64,000 bases of DNA from Mesorhizobium sp. B2-3-4 (GCF_006442315.1 NZ_VFVY01000009.1:124001-188000), one strand, 5' to 3'. Shown: positions 42,482 to 52,077, counted from the stretch's first letter. The notes: generated by a model not told the origin, from the sequence alone. Program-made: numbers and translations.

Positions 42482-43482
42482 TGGCAGACCTACTCGTCCC
42501 CTCCCTCGACCATCTGAGACATGCCTATGCCGTCACCTCCAAGGCGACGCAGGTGACGCCCCTGCTGGAATCGACGGCGCTCGCCAGGCAAACCGGCGCC
42601 GCCCGCGTTTTCATCAAGCCGGAATCGCTGCAATGGGCCGGATCCTTCAAGATACGCGGCGCCTATTGGCGGCTGAAGCGGCTTTCATCAGATGAGGCAA
42701 GGAAGGGCGTTGTCGCCTATTCCTCCGGCAATTTCGCGCAAGGGCTGGCGGCGGCCGGCCAGGCGCTCGGCATCCCGGTCACCATCGTCATGCCGATCGA
42801 CGCGCCGGCCGCCAAGCGGGACGCCACCGCGGGATATGGCGCGCGCGTCGTGCTGACCGACCATGGCGATCGCGCGCGTGAGGAGGTCGCCGCCGCCAAG
42901 ACGCGCGAGATCGCGGCAACCGAAGGTCTGGCCTTGCTGCATCCGTTCGACGATCCCGAGATCGTCGCCGGTCAGGCGGGCGCCGGCCTCGAAGCGCTCG
43001 ACCAGTTGTCGGCCAAGGACGCCAGCGCCGATCTTTTGTTCTGCTCGGTCGGTGGCGGCGGGCTGATCGGCGGCGTTTCGCTCGCCTTCCACTATCTGTC
43101 GCCGGCGACCGAGATCATCGGCGTCGAGCCCGAAGGCTTCAACGGCATGGGCTCGTCGCTGGACCATGGCTCGATCGAGACCATGCCGATCGCGCCGAGC
43201 TCGATCTGCGACGGGCTGATGTCGCGCCGCCCGGGCGATGCGCCGTTTGCCGCGGTCAAGACCGCCGGCGTGCGCGGCATCACCGTCGACGATCAATCGG
43301 TGCGGCGGGCGATGAAGATCGCCTTCGAGCGTATGAAGCTGGTGCTGGAGCCTTCCGGTGCGGCATCGCTGGCGGCACTGCTCGGCGGCAAGGTGGATGT
43401 GACTGATAAAATCGTCCTCGTGGTGGCAACCGGCGGCAATGTCTCGCTCGCCGATTTTATGGCGCATGTGAACAATGCTTGA
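42478..43482 (+). CDS. PLP-dependent threonine/serine dehydratase
   Basis: The 334-residue fold-type II PLP enzyme has Lys58 in [11 protein letters not shown] forming the Schiff base, a YSSGNFAQG asparagine loop near residue 82, and the [10 protein letters not shown] phosphate-binding loop near 185. It deaminates threonine or serine to the keto acid and ammonia. There is no C-terminal ACT regulatory domain, as in catabolic enzymes. It overlaps betC by 4 nt and betA by 8 nt, so it is part of the bet message, which is unusual. A role in using serine formed from glycine betaine breakdown is only a suggestion. Confidence 0.87.
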   Translation: MMADLLVPSLDHLRHAYAVTSKATQVTPLLESTALARQTGAARVFIKPESLQWAGSFKIRGAYWRLKRLSSDEARKGVVAYSSGNFAQGLAAAGQALGIPVTIVMPIDAPAAKRDATAGYGARVVLTDHGDRAREEVAAAKTREIAATEGLALLHPFDDPEIVAGQAGAGLEALDQLSAKDASADLLFCSVGGGGLIGGVSLAFHYLSPATEIIGVEPEGFNGMGSSLDHGSIETMPIAPSSICDGLMSRRPGDAPFAAVKTAGVRGITVDDQSVRRAMKIAFERMKLVLEPSGAASLAALLGGKVDVTDKIVLVVATGGNVSLADFMAHVNNA

Positions 43483-45127
43483 AGCGGATTTCGTCATCAT
43501 CGGCTCCGGCTCGGCCGGTTCGGCCATGGCCTATCGCCTGTCGGAAGACGGCAAGCATTCGGTCATCGTCATCGAGTTCGGCGGGACCGATATGGGACCA
43601 CTGATCCAGATGCCGTCGGCGCTGTCGATCCCGCTCAACATGAGCCTCTACGACTGGGGCTTCGCCAGCGAGCCTGAACCGCATCTCGGCGGCCGCGTGC
43701 TGGCGACGCCACGCGGCAAGGTGATCGGCGGCTCATCCTCGATCAACGGCATGGTCTATGTGCGCGGCCACGCGCGCGACTTCGACCATTGGGCAGAACA
43801 GGGTGCGGCCGGCTGGGGCTTCGCCGACGTGCTGCCCTACTTCAAGCGCATGGAGGATTCCGACGGCGGCGAGGACGGCTGGCGCGGACATGGCGGGCCT
43901 CTGCATGTGCAGCGCGGTTCGCGGCGCAATCCGCTTTACGGCGCCTTCGTCGAAGCTGGCCGCCAGGCCGGGTTCGAACTGACCGACGACTACAATGGCG
44001 CCAAGCAGGAAGGCTTCGGCCCGATGGAGCAGACCATTCTGGGCGGCCGCCGCTGGTCGGCGGCGAATGCCTATCTGAAGCCGGCGCTCAGGCGCAAAAA
44101 CGTCAGTCTGGTCAAAGGCTTTGCGCGCCGGGTGATCATCGAGAATCAACGCGCCATCGGCGTCGAAATCGAAGCTCACAAACAGATTCAGGTCGTTAAG
44201 GCGCGACGTGAAGTGATCGTCGCGGCATCGTCGATCAATTCGCCCAAGATCCTGATGCTGTCCGGCATCGGCCCGGCCGGACATCTGCGCGAAAACGGCA
44301 TTGCCGTCGTGGCCGACCGCCCCGGTGTCGGCGGCAACCTGCAGGACCATCTGGAGCTCTACATCCAGCAGGAATCGACCAAGCCGATCACGCTGAATTC
44401 GGTGCTCAATCCGTTCTCCAAGGCGATGATCGGAGCGCAATGGCTGTTCTTCAAATCGGGTCTCGGCGCCACCAATCATTTCGAGGCGGCCGCCTTCGTG
44501 CGCTCGCAAGCAGGCGTCGACTATCCCGATATCCAGTACCATTTCATCCCGGCGGCGGTGCGCTATGACGGCAAGGCGGCTGCCAAGTCGCATGGTTTCC
44601 AGGCGCATGTCGGGCCGATGCGCTCGAAGTCGCGCGGCTCGGTGACGCTGCGCTCGCCGGATCCGAAGGCAAAGCCGGTCATCCGCTTCAACTACATGTC
44701 GCATCCCGACGATTGGGCGGAATTCCGCCACTGCATCCGCCTGACCCGCGAAATCTTCGGCCAGTCGGCCTTCGATGCCTATCGAGGAGAGGAACTTTCG
44801 CCGGGCAGCCACGTGCAGTCGGACGACGATCTCGATGTCTTCATTCGCGACCATGCCGAAAGCGCCTACCATCCTTGCGGCACCTGCAAGATGGGTCGCG
44901 CCGATGATCTGGCCAGCGTGGTTGATCCGGAATGCCGGGTCATCGGCGTCGACGGCCTGCGCGTCGCCGATTCCTCGATCTTCCCGCGTGTGACCAACGG
45001 CAACCTCAACGCGCCGTCGATCATGACCGGCGAGAAGGCATCGGACCACATCCTTGGCCGTACGCCGCTGGCGCCGTCCAACCAGGAACCTTGGATCAAT
45101 CCGCGCTGGCAGGTCGCGGATCGATAG
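43475..45127 (+). CDS. betA: Choline dehydrogenase
   Basis: The 550-residue FAD-dependent GMC oxidoreductase oxidises choline to betaine aldehyde. The N-terminal FAD loop is [18 protein letters not shown]. The GMC signature [22 protein letters not shown] lies near residue 85 (quoted in part). The active-site His occurs in [10 protein letters not shown], and [16 protein letters not shown] closes the FAD site. Start overlaps the dehydratase by 8 nt; the betB gene follows after 55 nt. Membrane association is typical of the family. Confidence 0.94.
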   Translation: MLEADFVIIGSGSAGSAMAYRLSEDGKHSVIVIEFGGTDMGPLIQMPSALSIPLNMSLYDWGFASEPEPHLGGRVLATPRGKVIGGSSSINGMVYVRGHARDFDHWAEQGAAGWGFADVLPYFKRMEDSDGGEDGWRGHGGPLHVQRGSRRNPLYGAFVEAGRQAGFELTDDYNGAKQEGFGPMEQTILGGRRWSAANAYLKPALRRKNVSLVKGFARRVIIENQRAIGVEIEAHKQIQVVKARREVIVAASSINSPKILMLSGIGPAGHLRENGIAVVADRPGVGGNLQDHLELYIQQESTKPITLNSVLNPFSKAMIGAQWLFFKSGLGATNHFEAAAFVRSQAGVDYPDIQYHFIPAAVRYDGKAAAKSHGFQAHVGPMRSKSRGSVTLRSPDPKAKPVIRFNYMSHPDDWAEFRHCIRLTREIFGQSAFDAYRGEELSPGSHVQSDDDLDVFIRDHAESAYHPCGTCKMGRADDLASVVDPECRVIGVDGLRVADSSIFPRVTNGNLNAPSIMTGEKASDHILGRTPLAPSNQEPWINPRWQVADR

Positions 45128-45182
45128 GGCATTGTCCGGCGAAACGCTTCCGAACGAGCGACGAATTTTTTTGGAGAAAGCC

Positions 45183-46646
45183 ATGCGCGCCCAGCCTACG
45201 GCCTCACACTATGTCAACGGCCGCTACATCGAGGACGAGGGCGGCGCGCCATTGCCGGTGATCTATCCGGCAACCGGCGAGGTGATCGCCACGCTGCATT
45301 CGGCAACACCGAACGTGCTGGAGCTGGCGATCGAGGCCGCACGCGCCGCACAACCGGCGTGGGCGCGAATGAAGCCGGTGGAACGCGGCCGCATTCTGCG
45401 CCGCGCAGCCGACATCTTGCGCGCTCGCAATGCCGATCTCGCCCGCATCGAAACGCTGGATACCGGCAAGGCGATCCAGGAGACACTGGTGGCGGACGCG
45501 CCTTCGGCGGCCGACTGTCTCGAATATTTCGGCGGCGCGGTGGCAAGCTTCAACGGCGAGGCCGTCGACCTCGGCGGGCCCTTTGCCTATACACGGCGCG
45601 AGGCGCTTGGCGTGTGCGTCGGCATCGGCGCCTGGAACTATCCGATCCAGATCGCCGGCTGGAAATCGGCGCCGGCGTTGGCCATGGGCAACGCCATGGT
45701 GTTCAAACCATCGGAAAACACTCCATTGTCGGCGCTGGCACTGGCCGAAATCTATTCGGAGGCAGGCCTGCCCGATGGGCTTTTCAATGTCGTGCAGGGC
45801 TATGGCGATGTCGGCGCCGGCCTTGTCGGCCATGATGTCGTCGCCAAGGTCTCGGTGACCGGCTCGGTGCCGACCGGTCGCAAGGTGCTGTCGCTCGCCG
45901 GCTTCAAGATGAAGCACGCGACGATGGAACTCGGCGGCAAGTCGCCACTGATCGTCTTTGACGATGCCGATCTCGAAAATGCCATTGGCGGCGCCATGCT
46001 CGGCAATTTCTACTCGACCGGCCAGATCTGCTCCAACGGCACGCGCGTCTTCGTCCAGAGCGGCATTCACGACCGCTTTGTCGAGCGGCTGGTCGAGCGA
46101 ACCAAGAAGATCCGCATCGGCGATCCGCTCGACCCGGAAACGCAGATGGGCCCGTTGGTCAACAAAGCGCAGCAGGACAAGGTGGTCGGCTATATCGAGG
46201 CCGGCAAGCAGGATGGGGCCACGCTCGCCTGTGGCGGCAACGTGCCGTCGCTGCAAGGCTTCCAGGGCGGCTTCTTCGTCGAGCCGACGGTGTTCACCGG
46301 CGTCACCGACACGATGCGCATCGCCCGCGAAGAGATTTTCGGCCCGGTCATGAGCGTGCTGAGATTCGACGGCGAGGACGAGGTCATCGACCGCGCCAAC
46401 GACACCGAATTCGGCCTGGCCGCGGGCGTGTTCACCCGCGACCTGCCGCGCGCCCACCGCGTCATCGCCGAACTGCAGGCCGGCACCTGCTGGATTAACG
46501 CCTACAATCTGACGCCGGTGGAAATCCCCTTTGGCGGCGTCAAGCAATCCGGCATAGGACGCGAGAATTCGCTGGCCGCGCTGGCGCTCTATTCGCAGCT
46601 GAAATCGATCTATGTCGAGACCGGGGACGTGGCGAGCCCTTACTGA
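45183..46646 (+). CDS. betB: Betaine-aldehyde dehydrogenase
   Basis: The 487-residue NAD(P)-dependent aldehyde dehydrogenase turns betaine aldehyde into glycine betaine, an osmoprotectant and carbon source. The catalytic Glu is in [12 protein letters not shown] near residue 250 and the Cys in [13 protein letters not shown] near 285, the form conserved in BetB. NAD loop [10 protein letters not shown] precedes. The ATG at 45183 has a GGAG site upstream. It closes the bet operon; the convergent mannose gene ends 6 nt beyond it. Confidence 0.94.
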   Translation: MRAQPTASHYVNGRYIEDEGGAPLPVIYPATGEVIATLHSATPNVLELAIEAARAAQPAWARMKPVERGRILRRAADILRARNADLARIETLDTGKAIQETLVADAPSAADCLEYFGGAVASFNGEAVDLGGPFAYTRREALGVCVGIGAWNYPIQIAGWKSAPALAMGNAMVFKPSENTPLSALALAEIYSEAGLPDGLFNVVQGYGDVGAGLVGHDVVAKVSVTGSVPTGRKVLSLAGFKMKHATMELGGKSPLIVFDDADLENAIGGAMLGNFYSTGQICSNGTRVFVQSGIHDRFVERLVERTKKIRIGDPLDPETQMGPLVNKAQQDKVVGYIEAGKQDGATLACGGNVPSLQGFQGGFFVEPTVFTGVTDTMRIAREEIFGPVMSVLRFDGEDEVIDRANDTEFGLAAGVFTRDLPRAHRVIAELQAGTCWINAYNLTPVEIPFGGVKQSGIGRENSLAALALYSQLKSIYVETGDVASPY

Positions 46647-46652
46647 TCCCGC

Positions 46653-48887
46653 CTACTTGTCCACCGTCCCATCCAGGTACTGCGTGAGCGCACAGACCAG
46701 ATGGTAGAAGATACTCGCCGGCACGTCCGATGCCAGCGAGCGGCCGCGTTCGTCGATGCGGTCGATCCAGAGACCCAGCGGCGCCGGGTCGATGTGCCAG
46801 CGGAACAGCCGGCCGACGCGGGCCTCGATCTCGGGCTTGAGGTCGGGGCCGCCCGAGCCGTCGAGCGCGATCGCCGCCTTGAGCGCCTCGGCCTGCGGCC
46901 AGCTGCGCGATATCAGGTCCAGCGGCAGGCCTTGCCGTGAAACTGCGCCATAGGCCAGGCCAGTGGCACGGTTGAGGCCATTGGCGATGGCCGACGCATA
47001 CAGCTTTCGGGCAAAGGCACTGAGCTCGGCCTGGCCACTGCGCCCGGCGAAGTCGACCAGCAGGGAGGCCCACTCGAAATGATGGCCGGGCTCGGTCCAG
47101 CTTCCCTTTTCTCCGGAGACCGGTTTCCATTCGGCGTCGAAATACTCACCCAGCGTCCAGCTTTCGGGATCGAAGAAATGGCTGCGGAAGAGGTCGATGA
47201 TGCGCGACGCGCGACGCAGATGCGCCCGCTCGCCGGTCGCCTGATGCCAGGCCAGAAAAGCTTCGAGCAGGTGCATATGCGGGTTGGAACGCCGCTCGCC
47301 GGCACCGTCCGACGTCTCGAGAAAGCCGGTCATGCGGCTGTCCTCCAGATGCGCGTCGAGGAAGGCGAAGGTCTCCTCGCCGAGCCGCAAGGCATCGGCA
47401 TTGCCCGACATATGCGCATGCGCCAACGCCAGCAGAATGCAGGAATGATCGTAGGCATCCTCGACCGGATCGGCGACGGAGCCGTCGACATTCAGCGTGC
47501 GCACCCAGCCGCCCCGTTGGGTACGGCCCTGCCCGGCCATGAAGTCGATGCCGTGCGCGATCAGCCGGTCGGCCGGGCCGGTCCAGCCGCGTTCCTTGGC
47601 AACCGCGAAAGCATAGACCTGCCGCGCCTGAGTGCGCATGCGCTTGGGCTTGATGAGCGGCTTGGCGTCGAAACCCAGCGCCTCATGGAACCCGCCATGG
47701 CGCTCGTCGACACCTGACGTCGACCACAGCGGCAAGGTTTCCTGAAACAGCCAGTGATGCACGCGCCGCCGCCAGGCGCCGCTTTCGATGACGCGGTCGT
47801 GCGCCGGCGTGAACCTGGTTTCCAGCCGTCCCGATTTTTCGAGCTGTTCGACGATCTTCTTGACGTGCTGGCTGTGGCTGACCGGAGCGACGAAAGTGGC
47901 ATCGGAGGTCGAGACGATGGCGACGTCCTTCATGCCGATCGCCGACAGCAGGCGACCGTCGCTGCGGATATAGGAATTCTCGCAATCGATCGCGACGACA
48001 TCGCCGACCACGACATTGCCCTGGGCATCGGCAGGACCGACATCGAGCAGCGACTGCCAAGAGCCGAGATCGTTCCAGCGGAAACCGGCCGGCACCATGG
48101 CTATGTCTTTTGCCCGCTCCATGATGGCGTAGTCGATCGAGTTCGACGGGATGGCCGCATAGAGCTCCAGCGGCATATAGAGGCCGGAAAGGTCCAATGT
48201 CGCCGCCTTGTAGGCCGCTTCGGTGGCGTGCCAGATGTCGGGCTGGAATGCTTCGAAAGCGTCGCGCATGACACCGGCCCGAAACAGGAAGATGCCGGTG
48301 TTCCAATAGAAATTTCCCGCCTTGAGATAATCATTGGCGGTCTCGAGGTCGGGTTTTTCGACGAAGCGCGAAACGTCCGATACCCCGCCCTTCTCAACCG
48401 AGACCTCGATATAGCCATAGCCGGTTTCGGGCTGGGTCGGCTTGATGCCGAACACCACCAGGCGGCCGGCGCGCGCCGCCTGCGATCCCGCTTCGATACT
48501 TTGCCAGAATTGCCCTGCCGTCGATATTTCATGGTCCGAGGGCACCACCAGCACCAGGCTGTCGCCGAATTCAGACAGGGTGCGCAGCGTCGCCAGTGCG
48601 ACGGCGGCCGCGGTGTTGCGTCCGGCGGGCTCGAACAATGGGCCGCCGCCGGCAAGATCGAGACCGGCCAAGTCGGCATGGACGCGCTCGGCGTGACGCT
48701 CCGAAGCGATCAGGAAGATCGGCGCCTCGCCGGCCGGCCTCGCCGTCAGGCGGCGCAAGGTCTTGGCGAGCATCGAGCCGTCGCCCGACAGATCGTGGAA
48801 CTGTTTGGGATTGTCTTCGCGTGACAGCGGCCATAGCCGGGAGCCGACGCCGCCGCTCATGACAAAACTGACGATCCGCTCGGTCAT
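46653..48887 (-). CDS. Mannose-1-phosphate guanylyltransferase fused to AGE-family isomerase
   Basis: The 744-residue protein carries two enzymes. The first 355 residues or so are a nucleotidyltransferase with SGGVGSRLWPLSREDNPKQF near the start, FEPAGRNTAAAV and FVEKPDLETA, as in ManC, making GDP-mannose. From about residue 375 comes an (alpha/alpha)6 barrel of the N-acylglucosamine 2-epimerase (AGE) family. It has WLFQETLPLW, DHSCILLALAHAH and EPGHHFEWASLL, a group that includes phosphomannose isomerases. It replaces the cupin isomerase normally fused to ManC. The ATG at 48887 is chosen; it lies 10 nt after the phosphomannomutase stop. Confidence 0.9.
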   Translation of the reverse strand: MTERIVSFVMSGGVGSRLWPLSREDNPKQFHDLSGDGSMLAKTLRRLTARPAGEAPIFLIASERHAERVHADLAGLDLAGGGPLFEPAGRNTAAAVALATLRTLSEFGDSLVLVVPSDHEISTAGQFWQSIEAGSQAARAGRLVVFGIKPTQPETGYGYIEVSVEKGGVSDVSRFVEKPDLETANDYLKAGNFYWNTGIFLFRAGVMRDAFEAFQPDIWHATEAAYKAATLDLSGLYMPLELYAAIPSNSIDYAIMERAKDIAMVPAGFRWNDLGSWQSLLDVGPADAQGNVVVGDVVAIDCENSYIRSDGRLLSAIGMKDVAIVSTSDATFVAPVSHSQHVKKIVEQLEKSGRLETRFTPAHDRVIESGAWRRRVHHWLFQETLPLWSTSGVDERHGGFHEALGFDAKPLIKPKRMRTQARQVYAFAVAKERGWTGPADRLIAHGIDFMAGQGRTQRGGWVRTLNVDGSVADPVEDAYDHSCILLALAHAHMSGNADALRLGEETFAFLDAHLEDSRMTGFLETSDGAGERRSNPHMHLLEAFLAWHQATGERAHLRRASRIIDLFRSHFFDPESWTLGEYFDAEWKPVSGEKGSWTEPGHHFEWASLLVDFAGRSGQAELSAFARKLYASAIANGLNRATGLAYGAVSRQGLPLDLISRSWPQAEALKAAIALDGSGGPDLKPEIEARVGRLFRWHIDPAPLGLWIDRIDERGRSLASDVPASIFYHLVCALTQYLDGTVDK

Positions 48888-48897
48888 GGATATCCCA

Positions 48898-50418
48898 TCA
48901 AAAAGTCTGGTTGTAGGCGCCGACTTCGGGACTGCGGCGCAGCACCGCGTCGACGGCCTCGAACATCTGCCGGCGACGGTCGGACGATACCGGGCTTTCG
49001 ACGACAACGACAAGCTCAGGCTTGTTCGACGAGGCACGCACTAGCCCCCAGGTACCGTCCTCGGCGACGACGCGCACGCCATTGACGGTGATGAGGTCGA
49101 CAATCTTCTGGCCCGCGAAGCTGGCACCTTCGCGCTGCATGGCCTGGAAATCGGAAACCACACGCTCGACCACGCCGTATTTCACATCGTCGGCGCAATG
49201 CGGCGACATGGTCGGCGTTCCGAACGTCAGCGGCAGCGCGCGATAGAGATCGGCCATCGAACTGGCCGGGTTGCGGTCCAGCATCCGGCAGATGGCGATT
49301 GCCGTGACCAGGCCGTCGTCATAGCCGCGCCCGATCGGCGGGTTGAAGAAGAAATGACCCGACTTTTCGAAGCCGGCCACGGCACCGAGTTCGGCAACGC
49401 GGCGCTTGATATAGGAATGGCCGGTCTTCCAATAGTCGGTGGCGGCGCCGTTGGCGCGCAGCACCGCGTCGGTGTGGAACAGTCCGGTCGACTTGACGTC
49501 GACCACGAAGGTCGAACCTGGATATTGGCCGGAGATGTCGCGCGCGAGCATCACACCGACCTTGTCGGCAAAGATTTCGTTGCCTTCATTGTCGACGACA
49601 CCGCAGCGGTCGCCGTCGCCATCGAAGCCGAGACCGACATCGGCCCCGGTCTCCAGCACCTTGTCCCGGATGGCATGCAGCATCTGCATGTCCTCCGGGT
49701 TCGGGTTGTAGCGCGGAAAGGTATGATCGAGTTTGACATCGAGCGGGACCACCTCGCAGCCTATGCGCTGCAAGGCTTGCGGAGCAAAGGCACCAGCCGT
49801 GCCGTTGCCGCAGGCGGCAACCACTTTCAGCTTTCGCGTGATGCGCTTGTCCGCGGTCAGGTCGTCGAGATAGATGGCGCGAAAATCGCTGACAAGATCA
49901 TAGGAGCCACCGCCGGCAAGGTCGAAATCGCCGGCGAGTACGATCGCCTTCAGCGCGCTCATTTCCTCCGGCCCAAAGGTCAGCGGTCGCGCCGCTCCCA
50001 TCTTGACGCCGGTCCAGCCGTTCTCGTTGTGGGAAGCGGTGACCATGGCGACCGACTGCGTGTCCAGCGCGAACTGGGCGAAGTAGGCCATCGGCGACAG
50101 CGCCAGGCCGATGTCCTTCACCCGTGCGCCGGCCGCCATCAGTCCGGAGACCAGCGCCAGCTTGATGCCAAGCGAATAGGACCGGAAATCATGCCCGGTG
50201 ACGATGTCGGGGCCGGCGCCGAGGCGGCGGATCAGCGTGCCGAGGCCCATGCCAAGCGCCTGGACGCCGATCAGATTGAGTTCCGGCGGAACAGCCGATC
50301 CGGGATGACCGAACCACCAGCGCGCATCATATTCACGAAAACCGGAGGCCTTGATCAGCGCAGCGGTCTCAAATTCGAAGCTGTTGGGCAAGGCTTCGCC
50401 AACGATTTTTGGGGGCAA
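48898..50418 (-). CDS. Phosphomannomutase/phosphoglucomutase (ExoC-like)
   Basis: The 506-residue enzyme interconverts mannose-6-P and mannose-1-P, and often the glucose forms. The phospho-Ser is Ser129 in VTASHNENGWTG, the metal loop is DGDGDR at 266-271, and FEKSGHFF is the sugar-binding loop. Rhizobial homologues (ExoC) are needed for surface polysaccharides. The frame has only a TTG at 50418 as a plausible start, with GGAG 10 nt upstream. It precedes the guanylyltransferase-isomerase fusion by 10 nt on the same strand, giving a complete fructose-6-P to GDP-mannose route. Name exoC or manB is not assigned for lack of comparison. Confidence 0.92.
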   Translation of the reverse strand: MPPKIVGEALPNSFEFETAALIKASGFREYDARWWFGHPGSAVPPELNLIGVQALGMGLGTLIRRLGAGPDIVTGHDFRSYSLGIKLALVSGLMAAGARVKDIGLALSPMAYFAQFALDTQSVAMVTASHNENGWTGVKMGAARPLTFGPEEMSALKAIVLAGDFDLAGGGSYDLVSDFRAIYLDDLTADKRITRKLKVVAACGNGTAGAFAPQALQRIGCEVVPLDVKLDHTFPRYNPNPEDMQMLHAIRDKVLETGADVGLGFDGDGDRCGVVDNEGNEIFADKVGVMLARDISGQYPGSTFVVDVKSTGLFHTDAVLRANGAATDYWKTGHSYIKRRVAELGAVAGFEKSGHFFFNPPIGRGYDDGLVTAIAICRMLDRNPASSMADLYRALPLTFGTPTMSPHCADDVKYGVVERVVSDFQAMQREGASFAGQKIVDLITVNGVRVVAEDGTWGLVRASSNKPELVVVVESPVSSDRRRQMFEAVDAVLRRSPEVGAYNQTF

Positions 50419-50617
50419 GACGTGAGAGCTCCAGGCGGCACGAAGACGATCAATGGAGGCAGCGGCTTAGCACACAAGGCTTTAGGCCGCGTTTATCCAG
50501 GTTGGAAATCCAAGCTTTGCGGGAATGCCCGACGAAAGCGGACGAAATGCGACAGAAGTGCTGCCATTGCCGCTTGCAGGAATGAGGTGTGGCGGCTATA
50601 AGCCCGCCGTCTGGTCA

Positions 50618-50694
50618 CGGAGTGTAGCGCAGCCTGGTAGCGCACCTCGTTCGGGACGAGGGGGTCGCAGGTTCAAATCCTGCCACTCCGACCA
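50618..50694 (+). tRNA. tRNA-Pro, anticodon CGG
   Basis: A complete cloverleaf can be folded. Acceptor arms CGGAGTG (50618) and CACTCCG (50684) pair perfectly. The D-arm contains AGCCTGGTAGC. The anticodon stem CCTCG/CGAGG encloses loop TTCGGGA with anticodon CGG. The T-arm contains GTTCAAATC. Discriminator A and an encoded CCA end at 50694, for 77 nt in all. It reads the CCG proline codon, common in this GC-rich genome. Confidence 0.97.
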
Positions 50695-50776
50695 GCCTAA
50701 AGCTTCCCGCAAATCCGCTTCTATCCCTTGTGCCGCAAGGCTTTGCGCCGTTTTGGCCAGCGGAACAATTGCGGAA

Positions 50777-50794
50777 CGTGAGGCGCGCCTCACG
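50777..50794. other. 18-bp perfect palindrome downstream of tRNA-Pro
   Basis: CGTGAGGCGCGCCTCACG reads the same on both strands. It lies 82 nt after the tRNA. With no loop and no T-run directly after it, a terminator is possible but not clear; it could also be a protein-binding site. Confidence 0.5.
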
Positions 50795-50827
50795 CCTCAT
50801 GTGGGGCTTTTGCTGTTCCCGCGATGT

Positions 50828-51031
50828 TCAGGCCGCCGTTCCATGCAGCCTTTGGTCGATCGTCTTCAGGCGGTGCGTCGCCGCGTGAAGCAAGGTGAGA
50901 ATCGCACTGTTGAGCCTGGCGCGCTCGGCCGGCTCGCCCTCCTGGTGAATGAAGATCAGCAGATCGATGACGTCTTCGGTTCCGCAGAGATAGAGCTCGA
51001 TGGCGTTGGTGTTCTGGTCCTGGTCTTCCAT
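50828..51031 (-). CDS. Small acidic hypothetical protein under an EcfG-type promoter
   Basis: The 67-residue protein starts MEDQDQN and has a hydrophobic-then-charged core, ELYLCGTEDVIDLLIFIHQEG, followed by a helical tail. The ATG at 51031 is preceded by GGAGACAAGGAAA, a good ribosome-binding site; a TTG at 51046 is a weaker choice. A GGAAC-N17-GTT motif lies 74 nt upstream. I recognise no family. Composition suggests a small soluble protein. Confidence 0.6.
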   Translation of the reverse strand: MEDQDQNTNAIELYLCGTEDVIDLLIFIHQEGEPAERARLNSAILTLLHAATHRLKTIDQRLHGTAA

Positions 51032-51104
51032 TTTCCTTGTCTCCAAAGGCGTGGCTTCGCCGTGTCCCCTCTGCGGCCGGCGTTGCTGGGTTATCCGAAC
51101 TTAA

Positions 51105-51129
51105 AACCGCGCGATTGTGGCCGCGTTCC
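51105..51129 (-). promoter_or_regulatory. EcfG-type promoter of the small acidic protein gene
   Basis: On the minus strand GGAAC (51129-51125) and GTT (51107-51105) are separated by 17 nt, as in the five other matching sites of this window. The -10 element is 74 nt before the ATG at 51031. Confidence 0.65.
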
Positions 51130-51375
51130 CTGGGATGACAGGGAAGCCCGCGTGGCCAAACGACGGATGGCCGAGTTGCTGGAGGGCACGCCGATTCTGG
51201 TGCATGAGAGCGACCCGGCTAGAGGTCGAGCGGTCTACCGCCAAGGGTGCATGCTGGCGATGACAGTCAATGACCGGCCGCGAGTTCCGCCGCGCGGCAG
51301 GAAGTCGAGCGCGACGTCAGGCAGCTGTCAGATCCTTACCTATCTGCTCTGCGGGCTCTCAAGGCGCATCTTGCC

Positions 51376-51450
51376 CTATCGGAGGCCGAAGAAGCTCAAT
51401 ATCGCTATGACGATGACCACCGCGCCCACGAGCCAAATAATATTGTTCAT
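51376..51450 (-). CDS. 24-residue membrane micro-protein
   Basis: A 24-codon frame from ATG 51450 encodes MNNIIWLVGAVV followed by a continuous hydrophobic run ending SFFGLR. It is therefore a single membrane helix with a short polar start and an Arg end. AGGAGAGAGATC stands just before the ATG, an excellent ribosome-binding site. Similar MNNIIWLVG micro-proteins occur in rhizobia, from memory rather than search. A GGAAC-N17-GTT promoter motif lies about 114 nt upstream, so stress induction is likely. It is too short for routine gene calling. Confidence 0.75.
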   Translation of the reverse strand: MNNIIWLVGAVVIVIAILSFFGLR

Positions 51451-51563
51451 GATCTCTCTCCTATTGCCTGCGAACCCGCACTCTCGACAGAGAACACTGG
51501 GCCGATAGGCCTTTTCCGGCCGATGTTCGGCAGACGTCCATTGTGTGCCTGCCGCAGAGGTAG

Positions 51564-51588
51564 AACTATTAGGCATTCCTAATGTTCC
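51564..51588 (-). promoter_or_regulatory. EcfG-type promoter of the 24-residue protein gene
   Basis: Minus-strand GGAAC (51588-51584) and GTT (51566-51564) have 17 nt between them. The spacer contains the perfect inverted repeat ATTAGG-CATT-CCTAAT at 51568-51583 (plus-strand reading), which could be a second regulator's site. Confidence 0.68.
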
Positions 51589-51717
51589 GCCATGTGAGCG
51601 CGACCATCCCTGGCGAGAGGAACCGCAAGAGGCAGTGGCCAAATGGTGGGGTTTTCTTTCCGCCCCCCGACGCCACGCCACAGTCAACCTTCGACCTTTG
51701 CTGTCCGCGAAAGGGCC

Positions 51718-51742
51718 GGAACCAAAGAGAACAGCGACAGTT
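51718..51742 (+). promoter_or_regulatory. EcfG-type promoter of the His-rich protein gene
   Basis: GGAAC at 51718-51722 and GTT at 51740-51742 are 17 nt apart on the plus strand. The -10 element lies 41 nt before the GTG start at 51784. Confidence 0.65.
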
Positions 51743-51783
51743 GTACCCAACGAAGGGCTAATAAAGGCAATGGAGATATTGCA

Positions 51784-52077
51784 GTGAAAACAATGATCAT
51801 GTGCGCATTGGCGCTTTCGATGGGATTGCCTGCGTTGGCTTCAGCCGCCGAGGCGGACGTTGTCATCCGGACCCATCATCGTCATCACAACTACGTCAAG
51901 GTCATCAATGAGGACGGTCAGCGCCTCCATCGCCGTCACCATGGAACGGTCGTCTTCTATGATCATGGGCGCCGGCACCATCATTGGCATCATCGGGATG
52001 CCGTGGTCGTCACCGGCACGGTTTCCACCCATCGTCACCATCATCACCCGGTCGTAATCGAAAACGGCGGCTACTGA
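51784..52077 (+). CDS. Exported histidine-rich protein
   Basis: The 97-residue protein has a signal peptide (MCALALSMGLPALASAA near residues 6-22). The mature part contains 18 histidines in clusters such as THHRHH, RRHHHWHH and THRHHHH, spaced by short beta-like segments. Such proteins may bind Zn, Ni or Cu in the periplasm; this is inferred from composition. The GTG at 51784 is preceded by GGAG eight nt upstream, and an EcfG-type promoter motif lies before it. I know no named family. Confidence 0.75.
   Translation: MKTMIMCALALSMGLPALASAAEADVVIRTHHRHHNYVKVINEDGQRLHRRHHGTVVFYDHGRRHHHWHHRDAVVVTGTVSTHRHHHHPVVIENGGY

Noticed and set aside
50596..50800. Minus-strand frames with [25 protein letters not shown] ends
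   Set aside because: They are antisense readings of the tRNA-Pro gene and its flank, a well-known false gene call.
50525..51508. 327-codon plus-strand frame
   Set aside because: It runs through the tRNA gene and antisense to the 50828 and 51376 genes; at most a short piece may be a gene remnant.
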